Below are positions 1 through 5,395 of a stretch of 5,395 nt of DNA, piece after piece; position 1 is the first letter of the stretch, and each line of letters starts with the position of its first letter. The stretch spans positions 1 through 5,395 of the forward strand of contig CALALK010000155.1 in NCBI GenBank assembly GCA_937923125.1. The letters are read 5' to 3'. The DNA comes from an uncultured Carnobacterium sp. (lineage in GTDB: Bacteria > Bacillota > Bacilli > Lactobacillales > Aerococcaceae). The notes beneath the pieces are model-generated. The model was not told the DNA's origin. It saw only the letters and a program-made list of their open reading frames with translations, and did no database searches. A program made the position numbers and the translations under genes.

Positions 1-1255
1 GTGGAACTCCATCTTCTAGCGCCAATTGTGCTTGTTCATAATAACTCTTCATATAGTCAATTCTATACTCATCATGAACTTCCCCATTTTCAGTCAGTAC
101 ATCACGTGCGCCTAATCCATTTTCTGATACGATTACCGGCTTTCCATATCGTTCATATACTTTATGTAATGAAGTTCTTAGACCAACCGGATCGATTTGC
201 CAACCCCATTCACTTGCTTTCAAATACGGATTCTTAGTCGAAACTACTAAATTTCCAGCTGTTTTATCTGCTTCTTCCACAGTAATTACAGATGATGTAT
301 AGAAAGAAATTGAAACAAAGTCGCAAGTATTCTCTTTTAATAGTTTCTTGTCTTCATCCGTAATGTTTAGAACAATATTTTTGTTTTTAAAGAAGGTTTC
401 TGCGTAATATGGATACTCTCCTTTAGATAAAATATCCATGCAGTACCATTGGTTCATTTGCTCTTCAAAAACTAGTTTTAGATTATCCTCTGGTCTACTA
501 GTTAACGGATAGTAGCAGAAACAAGCAATCATTGAACCAAAACGTCCTGAAAGTTTCATTTCTCTAGCTAATTTTATTGTTTTAGCACTTGCTACAAACT
601 GATGGTGCAGAGCTTGGAATACATCCGATAAATCAAATCCATTTTCACCTTTCAATAAACCTACACCATTATACGGGCTAAAGTATCCTGCGTTAATTTC
701 GTTAAACGGTAACCAATATTCGACTAAGTTTCCCCATCTTTCAAATACAAAGGTAGCAAAACGCATGAAATGCTCGATACATTCTCTTCCTTTCCAACCA
801 CCATATTGCTCCACCAAATAAATCGGCATTGCATAATGATTAAGCGTTAGAAAAATTTTGATTCCCTTTTCTGCTAAAAGATTAAAAACTCGATCATAAT
901 AAGCAACACCTTCTGGAGATGGCACTTCTTCTACTCCGTTTGGAAAAAGCCTTGCCCAACTAATAGAAAAACGATATAAATCTAACCCTAACTCATCTAG
1001 ATATTCAATATCTTCTTCCAAATGTTCAAACCCTTTTGTCCCGTTTCTAAACGGATAATACTTGTCGCTATCCAAGCGTTTAGCTTCTTCGATTTTTTCT
1101 TTCGTTAATAATCGTGTTTCTTCTGTTGCGTTCGAAGTTCGTGGTAAATACGCACGACAATCTTGCGTATCTAAGCCTTTCGCGCTTGTAAAACCACCTT
1201 CATATTGGCTTGAAGCGGTAGCTCCACCCCATAATATTCTTTGTTTTTTATCCAT
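1..1255 (-). CDS. GH1 6-phospho-beta-glycosidase, C-terminus cut by window edge
   Basis: This is a family 1 glycoside hydrolase, probably a cytoplasmic 6-phospho-beta-glucosidase that splits a PTS-imported phosphorylated disaccharide. I translated 418 residues from the ATG at 1255 to the left edge; relatives run about 460-490, so roughly 50-70 are missing. Visible motifs are LWGGATASSQYEGG near residues 8-21, RFSISWARLFP (95-105), LTLNHYAMP (136-144), the acid/base motif FNEIN with E186, SEWGWQIDP (348-356) and the nucleophile motif VSENG with E378. FNEIN and SEWGWQIDP resemble the BglA-type phospho-glucosidase branch. The C-terminal loop that binds the substrate phosphate lies outside the window, so phospho-specificity is inferred from family resemblance and PTS context. 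The gene starts 5 bases after the mupG stop. Its modest Shine-Dalgarno (AGGA, 1264-1267, 8-base spacer) lies over the end of mupG, suggesting translational coupling. The natural substrate is unknown. Confidence 0.93.
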   Translation of the reverse strand, partial: MDKKQRILWGGATASSQYEGGFTSAKGLDTQDCRAYLPRTSNATEETRLLTKEKIEEAKRLDSDKYYPFRNGTKGFEHLEEDIEYLDELGLDLYRFSISWARLFPNGVEEVPSPEGVAYYDRVFNLLAEKGIKIFLTLNHYAMPIYLVEQYGGWKGRECIEHFMRFATFVFERWGNLVEYWLPFNEINAGYFSPYNGVGLLKGENGFDLSDVFQALHHQFVASAKTIKLAREMKLSGRFGSMIACFCYYPLTSRPEDNLKLVFEEQMNQWYCMDILSKGEYPYYAETFFKNKNIVLNITDEDKKLLKENTCDFVSISFYTSSVITVEEADKTAGNLVVSTKNPYLKASEWGWQIDPVGLRTSLHKVYERYGKPVIVSENGLGARDVLTENGEVHDEYRIDYMKSYYEQAQLALEDGVP

Positions 1256-1260
1256 TACGT

Positions 1261-2352
1261 TTATCCTAATCTAAATTTAAATTTTTGCCATGGTTTTAAT
1301 TCATCTAAAATAAAGTGTTCGATATCAACTACTTTTCCTACAACATTTGTTTTGCCTGAATTTTCCATATCCTTCAAGGCGATTTGTAGCTCTCCGGCAT
1401 AATGTCCGTATTCACTGCTTTCGATGATAATATCACCTCTTCGAATCTTATCTGGAGCATTAAACACTTCAAAATGATGTCCTTTATATTTCACACGGCT
1501 CTGTGTTGAACGAATGAAGTAATCATTTTGATCCCCTCTATTAAAGTGGAATTCCTCTAATACAATTTTCTTTTCGATTTCAGGAATACCATTTACTAAC
1601 TCAACATCAAAAGTTACCAAGTCTAAATCCAATCCTTGTAGAGACTGTAATTCTTCGTCTGTTGGATAGCAGTTAGAAATTAAAATATCATCCACTAATT
1701 CCATCGCAATATGGTGTTTAATTTGTACATCTAATGGTAATTCACGATGAAGTTCTAAAGTTGGCAAGCCCTCTGTTGTTGGCCAAGGTCCAAATGCATT
1801 TTTATCGCCACAAGTAACAAATGCAGCAGTTTTTAATCCATACTGATTAAATCGTCTCGTACATTCTTTATAAAAATCTAAGTTTAAACCTGAATAACGG
1901 TGTGGATAAAAATTATGACAACCATACAATTTATATTTATTTGGTCTGTAATCCATAATCGTATCTAGTGTATGAACATTATTACTCATGTTGATTTCAA
2001 TAATTAACCCTTCCGGATTATACGTCATAATCGACTCTTCTAACCCTGAAAAACCTGCATCTAGACGAATTCCATCTGCTCCAATTTCTTTAAAGAAAGA
2101 TAAATCTTTATACGAAATATTCAGTTCTCCAAACACTCGAGGCGAAACGTCTACAATAACTTCAAATCCAAGTGAATGTGCATATTCATTAATCTCAGTA
2201 AATTCTTTTTTGATTTCTTCTGCTGGTTTATTCACAGATAATAAACACGAAAAAATTCTGGAAAAGCCAAACTCACTTGTTTTTTTTAGATAAGTTTTAA
2301 TATCATTTAGAGTGCTTTTTTCAGGATAAATTGATATACCTAGTCGTCTCAT
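1261..2352 (-). CDS. mupG: 6-phospho-N-acetylmuramidase (DUF871 family, MupG-type)
   Basis: A 363-residue protein of the DUF871 family. The characterised member, MupG of Staphylococcus aureus, is a cytoplasmic enzyme that hydrolyses MurNAc-6P-GlcNAc to MurNAc-6P and GlcNAc. The layout fits: an N-terminal TIM-barrel part (about 1-255) and a smaller C-terminal domain (about 260-363). Typical family segments are LGISIYP (4-10), VDVSPRVF (67-74), GIRLDAGF (94-101), CHNFYPHRYSGL (145-156) and GLPTLELHR (195-203). Length is normal and no frame break is seen. The ATG at 2352 has a good AAGGAG site (2360-2365) with a 7-base spacer. The gene lies downstream of a PTS and in the same operon as murQ, whose substrate it would produce; this supports the muramidase assignment over a general 6-phospho-glycosidase role. 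A hairpin separates it from the PTS genes. The family call is very secure; the substrate is inferred from the characterised homologue and context. Confidence 0.92.
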   Translation of the reverse strand: MRRLGISIYPEKSTLNDIKTYLKKTSEFGFSRIFSCLLSVNKPAEEIKKEFTEINEYAHSLGFEVIVDVSPRVFGELNISYKDLSFFKEIGADGIRLDAGFSGLEESIMTYNPEGLIIEINMSNNVHTLDTIMDYRPNKYKLYGCHNFYPHRYSGLNLDFYKECTRRFNQYGLKTAAFVTCGDKNAFGPWPTTEGLPTLELHRELPLDVQIKHHIAMELVDDILISNCYPTDEELQSLQGLDLDLVTFDVELVNGIPEIEKKIVLEEFHFNRGDQNDYFIRSTQSRVKYKGHHFEVFNAPDKIRRGDIIIESSEYGHYAGELQIALKDMENSGKTNVVGKVVDIEHFILDELKPWQKFKFRLG

Positions 2353-2359
2353 TCATTTA

Positions 2360-2365
2360 CTCCTT
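2360..2365 (-). promoter_or_regulatory. Ribosome binding site of mupG
   Basis: AAGGAG on the minus strand, 7 bases before the ATG at 2352. A second ATG at 2356 is only 3 bases from this site and opens a different frame that stops after 11 codons, so the spacing settles the start on 2352. The site lies downstream of the 2376-2405 hairpin, so mupG has its own ribosome loading site even if the mRNA is processed at the hairpin. Confidence 0.75.
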
Positions 2366-2375
2366 ACACATTTAT

Positions 2376-2405
2376 ATAGAAAAGCCCTGTTACTAGAACA
2401 GGGCT
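2376..2405 (-). terminator. Hairpin with short U-rich tail between PTS IIC and mupG
   Basis: A perfect 9-base-pair inverted repeat (AGCCCTGTT at 2383-2391, AACAGGGCT at 2397-2405) encloses a 5-base loop. Read on the minus strand, the second arm runs into TTTCTAT, giving a GC-containing stem followed by a short, interrupted U tract. It starts 13 bases after the IIC stop codon and ends before the mupG ribosome binding site. The plus-strand reading has no U tract, so the orientation matches the genes. Because genes of the same pathway continue downstream, it probably acts as a leaky terminator or as a 3'-end stabiliser of the murQ-PTS part of the message, lowering mupG and GH1 expression relative to upstream genes. 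A 23-base palindrome could instead be a protein operator, but no convincing promoter accompanies it. Confidence 0.65.
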
Positions 2406-2418
2406 GAGAACTTCATTC

Positions 2419-3756
2419 TTATTGCTCTTGCTCTTGAGCTAGTAATGATTTGTCGTACATTGCAAAGAATGGATAGTAAATTAAAATTGATAATAAAATT
2501 AATACTACGTTTAATACAATCGCTCTCCAGTCACTACCTGTAGCTAGGAATGCTCCAATTGGTCCAGGAAGTGTCCAAGGCGCACTTGCAACCACTTTGT
2601 TTACTAAGCCTGTAGACATTGCGATCCAAGTTACTACCCCATTTGCTAATGGTGCTAAAATAAACGGAATGATTAATTGTGGATTTAATACAATTGGTGT
2701 ACCGAAAATTAAAGGCTCATTGATGTTACATACTGCTGGGATAAATGCTGTCTTACCGAGAGATTTACCATAAGCAGATTTAGAACGCCAGATTAGTAAG
2801 ATAGCTAATCCGATAGTAGCCCCAGAACCACCGATCATTACAAACCATTGATAGAATGGTTCCGCTGCAATATTAGGAATTGCAGAACCATTCGCAAATG
2901 CTGTAGTATTTTCTTCTAACAATACTAACCATAATGGTCGTGCAAGAGAGCCAACAATTGACCAACCGTGAATACCAAATGACCAGAAGAATTGTGATAA
3001 GAAGATTACTACAATAACAGAGAAGATTGAATCTGTTGCTTGTACTAATGGAGCAACGATACTACCTACAATTTTATGAACATCAATACCGATGAACATT
3101 GTAATTGTTGAAACGAATAATAATACGATTACTGTTGGTGTTAAAGCTTCAAAAGAACGTGCAACTGATGCTGGCACTTGTGGTGGCATTGAAATCTTGA
3201 ATCCGCTCTTTTGAGTAAAACGATAAACTTCAACAGCTACGAATGCAGACAGGATACCAATAAACATCCCTGCGGACCCCAGATTACTCATAGGGAGTAC
3301 AAATCCCGAAGGTAATGAAGATAAATAGTTTTTCAAAGGTTCGCTAGTATCTGCTAAAGCTTTTACTTCTGCAGAAGCAGCTGGAATAGCTTTAGGAATG
3401 ATCGTTAGTAAGTATGCTAATTCTGCTAAGATACCACCTGATAATCCATCTAAATCGTACGAAGACGCTAGAGAGAAACCAATTCCAAATACCGCGTAAA
3501 GTGTCATGATGTACATTGACACACGGTAAGGTAATAAGATTTTAGCTTGGTTTGCTTGAATAAATTGAGTAATTCCCCATTCTTTTGGCATTGAGTTTGG
3601 AAGAAAGGCAATTACTAAAAACATTGACGCAACGACAATAATTGGTAAAGTTGCAATAATACCATCACGAATCGCTCTTAAATGGCGTTGTTCTGCTAAT
3701 TTCGCCATCGGTGTCGACAGCTTTGTATCCATAAATTCAGTGATTTTATCAAACAT
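2419..3756 (-). CDS. PTS lactose/cellobiose-family IIC permease
   Basis: The membrane subunit of a PTS transporter: it binds the external sugar and releases it inside the cell once phosphorylated by the partner IIB protein. The 445 residues match usual CelB/ChbC length. The N-terminus (FDKITEFMDTKL, then LAEQRHLRAIRDGIIATLP) is typical of this family, and several long hydrophobic segments follow, for example about 34-53, 80-98, 160-178, 205-225, 242-260, 303-323, 360-380 and 411-431. The conserved FGIHG (260-264, H263) and NINEPLIFGTPIVLNP (344-359, E347) appear to match the histidine and glutamate that contact sugar in the structurally solved ChbC. The predicted Shine-Dalgarno is weak (GGGG, 3764-3767, 7-base spacer). 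The gene follows IIB by 21 bases. Family is certain; neighbours murQ and mupG suggest a MurNAc-containing disaccharide rather than cellobiose, but this is inference. Confidence 0.95.
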   Translation of the reverse strand: MFDKITEFMDTKLSTPMAKLAEQRHLRAIRDGIIATLPIIVVASMFLVIAFLPNSMPKEWGITQFIQANQAKILLPYRVSMYIMTLYAVFGIGFSLASSYDLDGLSGGILAELAYLLTIIPKAIPAASAEVKALADTSEPLKNYLSSLPSGFVLPMSNLGSAGMFIGILSAFVAVEVYRFTQKSGFKISMPPQVPASVARSFEALTPTVIVLLFVSTITMFIGIDVHKIVGSIVAPLVQATDSIFSVIVVIFLSQFFWSFGIHGWSIVGSLARPLWLVLLEENTTAFANGSAIPNIAAEPFYQWFVMIGGSGATIGLAILLIWRSKSAYGKSLGKTAFIPAVCNINEPLIFGTPIVLNPQLIIPFILAPLANGVVTWIAMSTGLVNKVVASAPWTLPGPIGAFLATGSDWRAIVLNVVLILLSILIYYPFFAMYDKSLLAQEQEQ

Positions 3757-3777
3757 ATAATATCCCCACTTTCCTTA

Positions 3778-4086
3778 TTAAATTCCTAATTCTTCTTTGA
3801 TTTGTTGAAGTAGTTTTGGCCCTCCTAATGGAGTGTATCCTTGTGGTTTAATCAATAAACAAGGAACGCCTGCTTCATCTGCGCTAGCTTTTAACACATC
3901 ATAACGATGGCGAATCTGAGGAGCTACAAGCGAAATTTGATAATCCTCTTTTACTTTCTCAGCAAAAGCTTGTGTTCCACATTCGTCCACTTGAATATCT
4001 AACCCTTCTTTAGTTCCTGCTTCTTGCAACGCCTTAGCAACAATCGCGCTAGACATTCCTCCTGAACAAACTAATAAAATTTTCAT
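3778..4086 (-). CDS. PTS lactose/cellobiose-family IIB protein
   Basis: The cytoplasmic phosphocarrier that takes phosphate from IIA onto a cysteine and passes it to the sugar bound in IIC. The protein has 102 residues, normal for stand-alone cellobiose-type IIB. It opens with MKILLVCSGGMSSAIV, where Cys7 followed by SGGMSS is the phosphorylated P-loop of the family; VAPQIRHRYD near residues 55-64 is another typical segment. I place the start at the ATG at 4086, because GGAGG at 4095-4099 sits 8 bases upstream of it. The longer reading from the GTG at 4095 would overlap this Shine-Dalgarno and would add three residues before the family's usual N-terminus. The gene ends in tandem TAA stops and lies between the small membrane protein and IIC. 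Substrate specificity cannot be read from IIB. Confidence 0.94.
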   Translation of the reverse strand: MKILLVCSGGMSSAIVAKALQEAGTKEGLDIQVDECGTQAFAEKVKEDYQISLVAPQIRHRYDVLKASADEAGVPCLLIKPQGYTPLGGPKLLQQIKEELGI

Positions 4087-4094
4087 ACCTTTCA

Positions 4095-4099
4095 CCTCC
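4095..4099 (-). promoter_or_regulatory. Ribosome binding site that fixes the IIB start
   Basis: GGAGG on the minus strand (within TGGAGGTG), 8 bases before the ATG at 4086. It overlaps the in-frame GTG at 4093-4095, so that GTG cannot be served by it and is unlikely to be the start. The site lies in the 19-base gap after the stop of the upstream membrane-protein gene. Confidence 0.8.
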
Positions 4100-4105
4100 A
4101 GTCGC

Positions 4106-4468
4106 TTATAAAATTACTCCGGTCATTACGATAAAATAATAAATAATTCCGATGACAATACTCCAAATACCCCCAACCCACCAAAAAGCTTTAGTAATTC
4201 CTTTTTTAGAGTTTACAAAGTATTGAGAAAATGAAACTGAGAAACCTGCAATGAGACCTCCAATAATCACAAAAGGCCATTTAAAATCAATATGAATCAA
4301 ATCGCAAATTGCCGGAATCACAAACATAGATATTACCATTGTGGCAATAATAAACAATACACTTTTATAGCCAAACATCGGAATATCATAGTCCGTAGTC
4401 CCCATCGCTGTTTTATATTGCTTTTTCTGGTCCGTGTTCTTAACAGTCCATTTTCTAAATTTAGCCAT
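4106..4468 (-). CDS. Small membrane protein of unknown function, three predicted TM helices
   Basis: I do not recognise this 120-residue protein. The N-terminus (1-35) is polar and lysine-rich (K3, R5, K6, K10, K15, K16, K19, K35). Hydrophobic segments follow at about 36-58, 65-85 and 94-118, separated by short loops (DFKW near 61-64; NSKKGITK at 86-93). The positive-inside rule suggests a cytoplasmic N-terminus and an external C-terminus; the last helix reaches the C-terminal residue. There is no signal peptidase site, no cysteine or histidine motif and no resemblance to a PTS domain. It is very likely translated: AAGGAG (4475-4480) lies 6 bases before the ATG at 4468 and overlaps the IIA stop codon, and the gene is packed 10 bases after IIA and 19 before IIB. 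Its place inside the PTS gene set suggests an accessory role in transport or membrane anchoring of its partners, but this is a guess. Confidence 0.8.
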   Translation of the reverse strand: MAKFRKWTVKNTDQKKQYKTAMGTTDYDIPMFGYKSVLFIIATMVISMFVIPAICDLIHIDFKWPFVIIGGLIAGFSVSFSQYFVNSKKGITKAFWWVGGIWSIVIGIIYYFIVMTGVIL

Positions 4469-4474
4469 CGTTTT

Positions 4475-4480
4475 CTCCTT
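4475..4480 (-). promoter_or_regulatory. Ribosome binding site of the small membrane protein
   Basis: AAGGAG on the minus strand with a 6-base spacer to the ATG at 4468. Its first two bases are the last two of the IIA stop codon (4479-4481), so ribosomes finishing IIA pass directly over it. This is good evidence that the unrecognised gene is real. Confidence 0.75.
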
Positions 4481-4805
4481 ACTCTTTATGCTCTAACTTC
4501 CAAAGTCTTTCGTTCATTCGAATTACATTTTCTGCTAGAGTTCTTACTTCTATCGAAGTCATTAGGTGATCTTGAGCATGTACAAAAAGTACAGTAACTT
4601 CATTTCTTTCACCTGCAGCTTCTTTTTGAATTAAGTCTGTTTGTACTTGATGGGCTTTATTTAAAAACGTATCTGCCTCTTCAAGTAATTTTCTAGCCTC
4701 TTCAAAATTACCTTTTTCAGACTCCTCCATTGCTTCATATACTAAAGCTTTGGCATTTCCTCCGTTACTAATAATTTCGAAAATAATTAATTCCATATCT
4801 TGCAT
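4479..4805 (-). CDS. PTS lactose/cellobiose-family IIA protein
   Basis: The soluble phosphocarrier that receives phosphate from HPr on a histidine and hands it to the IIB cysteine. The 108 residues fit the all-helical, trimeric lactose/cellobiose IIA family. The signature VHAQDHLMT (75-83) contains the phosphorylated histidine, H76 (equivalent to H78 of lactococcal LacF), and D79, the residue matching the metal-binding aspartate at the trimer centre. ELIIFEIISNGGNAKALVYEAM near the start and the EEARKLLEEAD helix (35-45) are also typical. The ATG at 4805 overlaps the murQ stop by one base, and a perfect AGGAGG (4815-4820) stands 9 bases upstream, so I prefer it to the internal ATG at codon 4. 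It is separated from IIB and IIC by the small membrane protein gene. Family and mechanism are secure; the sugar is inferred only from the neighbours. Confidence 0.95.
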   Translation of the reverse strand: MQDMELIIFEIISNGGNAKALVYEAMEESEKGNFEEARKLLEEADTFLNKAHQVQTDLIQKEAAGERNEVTVLFVHAQDHLMTSIEVRTLAENVIRMNERLWKLEHKE

Positions 4806-5395
4806 TAAACATCACCTCCTAAATATTGGATGGCACGTTTAATATGTCCATCTCCTTTTGAAAGAGCCGCTTCGGCAGTTTCTTTATCCACGTTCATGAT
4901 TTCCATAACGAGTGCTTTCTTTACATTATGGCCACTTGCTTCATAAAGTTGCTCCGCTCTTTCCTCATCGACTCCTGTCAGTGTACGAATCATATTTTTT
5001 GATCGAACCACTAATTTTTTGTTTGTTGGTTTCACATCCACCATATAATTCTGATAAACTTTTCCAAGTTTAATCATGACACTCGTTGAAATCATATTTA
5101 GTATTAACTTTTGGGCTGTTCCTGCTTTCATTCGAGTCGATCCCATAATCGCCTCTGCACCAGTCACTGCCTCGATTGGATAATCCGCAGCTTCTGAAAT
5201 TTCTGCATTCTTCACACAAGAAATGGTTCCAGTCAATGCACCAACTTGTCGTGCATATCGTAATCCACCCAGTACATAAGGAGTTCTACCACTAGCGGCT
5301 AAACCGATGACACTATCTTTTTCAGACAGGTTATAATAGGCCAAGTCTTTTGCAGCAAGTTCGAGTGAGTCTTCTGCCCCCTCCTGAGCGGTAAA
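4805..5395 (-). CDS. murQ: N-acetylmuramic acid 6-phosphate etherase, N-terminus cut by window edge
   Basis: This cytoplasmic enzyme cleaves the lactyl ether of MurNAc-6-phosphate, giving GlcNAc-6-phosphate and D-lactate. The open frame continues to the right edge, leaving 196 C-terminal residues of the roughly 300 usual for MurQ. The fragment begins within the conserved EGAEDS segment; the glutamate encoded at 5372-5374 corresponds to catalytic Glu114 of E. coli MurQ, while the Glu83 region is outside the window. Then come IGLAASGRTPYVLGGL of the SIS sugar-phosphate fold, the signature GSTRMKAGTAQKLILNM, GKVYQNYMVDV and a C-terminal helical, UBA-like part ending HIKRAIQYLGGDV. A TTG at 5344 lies inside conserved sequence and is not the start. 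It is the most upstream gene visible and overlaps IIA by one base. The identification is very secure from end-to-end resemblance to E. coli MurQ over this portion. Confidence 0.97.
   Translation of the reverse strand, partial: FTAQEGAEDSLELAAKDLAYYNLSEKDSVIGLAASGRTPYVLGGLRYARQVGALTGTISCVKNAEISEAADYPIEAVTGAEAIMGSTRMKAGTAQKLILNMISTSVMIKLGKVYQNYMVDVKPTNKKLVVRSKNMIRTLTGVDEERAEQLYEASGHNVKKALVMEIMNVDKETAEAALSKGDGHIKRAIQYLGGDV
4815..4820 (-). promoter_or_regulatory. Ribosome binding site of IIA, embedded in the end of murQ
   Basis: AGGAGG followed by TGAT is a full-length anti-16S match, 9 bases before the IIA ATG at 4805. The same bases encode the last residues of MurQ (LGGDV). With the one-base stop/start overlap (TAATG), this suggests translational coupling of murQ and IIA plus strong independent initiation. 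Confidence 0.8.

Noticed and set aside
1..237. Plus-strand open frame of 78 codons starting GTG at the left edge
   Set aside because: It is antisense to the conserved GH1 C-terminal part (including the ENG nucleophile region), has no ribosome site and no recognisable protein features.
1062..1274. Plus-strand open frame of 70 codons
   Set aside because: Antisense shadow of the conserved GH1 N-terminus, which carries LWGGATA; no Shine-Dalgarno or family resemblance.
1988..2293. Plus-strand open frame of 101 codons
   Set aside because: Antisense to the mupG TIM-barrel part, where the minus-strand frame has clear family motifs.
2320..2356. Short frame from the ATG at 2356 overlapping the mupG start
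   Set aside because: Only 11 codons, 3 bases from the Shine-Dalgarno and out of frame with mupG; not a credible peptide gene without conservation data.
2366..2405. Possible promoter before mupG (TATATAAAT as a -10 element)
   Set aside because: No convincing -35 box at proper spacing, and the T/A-rich stretch is better explained as the tail of the hairpin.
4087..4095. Upstream GTG start for IIB adding three residues
   Set aside because: The GTG overlaps the GGAGG site; the ATG at 4086 has ideal 8-base spacing and gives the usual IIB N-terminus.
4292..4597. Plus-strand open frame of 101 codons across the membrane-protein and IIA genes
   Set aside because: It crosses two minus-strand genes that each have good ribosome sites; composition is that of a shadow frame.
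5342..5344. TTG as the start of murQ
   Set aside because: The frame stays open to the window edge, and the upstream residues (EGAEDSLEL) match conserved MurQ sequence including a catalytic glutamate.

Overview
The window is a piece of one minus-strand operon from a low-GC Gram-positive bacterium. The AT-rich codons, the strong AGGAGG-type ribosome binding sites, the lactose/cellobiose-type PTS and the very tight gene packing all suggest Bacillota, most plausibly Lactobacillales such as an Enterococcus or Carnobacterium relative. The genus cannot be fixed from the sequence alone. Every supported gene reads from right to left, and both window edges cut through genes, so the operon promoter and any regulator lie outside.

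In transcription order (high to low coordinates) the layout is: the C-terminal part of murQ, MurNAc-6-phosphate etherase (4805-5395); a PTS lactose/cellobiose IIA protein (4479-4805); an unrecognised 120-residue three-helix membrane protein (4106-4468); a PTS IIB protein (3778-4086, start corrected to the ATG at 4086); a PTS IIC permease (2419-3756); an intergenic hairpin that looks like an intrinsic terminator or mRNA 3'-end stabiliser (2376-2405); a DUF871/MupG-type 6-phospho-N-acetylmuramidase (1261-2352); and a GH1 6-phospho-beta-glycosidase missing its C-terminus (1-1255). Intergenic gaps run from a 1-base overlap to 21 bases, except for the 66-base IIC-mupG gap that holds the hairpin. 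No stretch over 300 bases lacks a gene.

Together the genes read as a peptidoglycan-sugar recycling or scavenging operon. The PTS would import and phosphorylate a disaccharide such as MurNAc-GlcNAc. MupG would cleave MurNAc-6P-GlcNAc to MurNAc-6P and GlcNAc, and MurQ would convert MurNAc-6P to GlcNAc-6P and D-lactate. The enzyme assignments rest on clear family motifs; the PTS substrate is inferred from gene context. The unusual points are that the transporter is a lactose/cellobiose-family PTS rather than the glucose-family MurP known from this pathway, that a GH1 phospho-glycosidase is appended, and that an uncharacterised membrane protein sits between the IIA and IIB genes.
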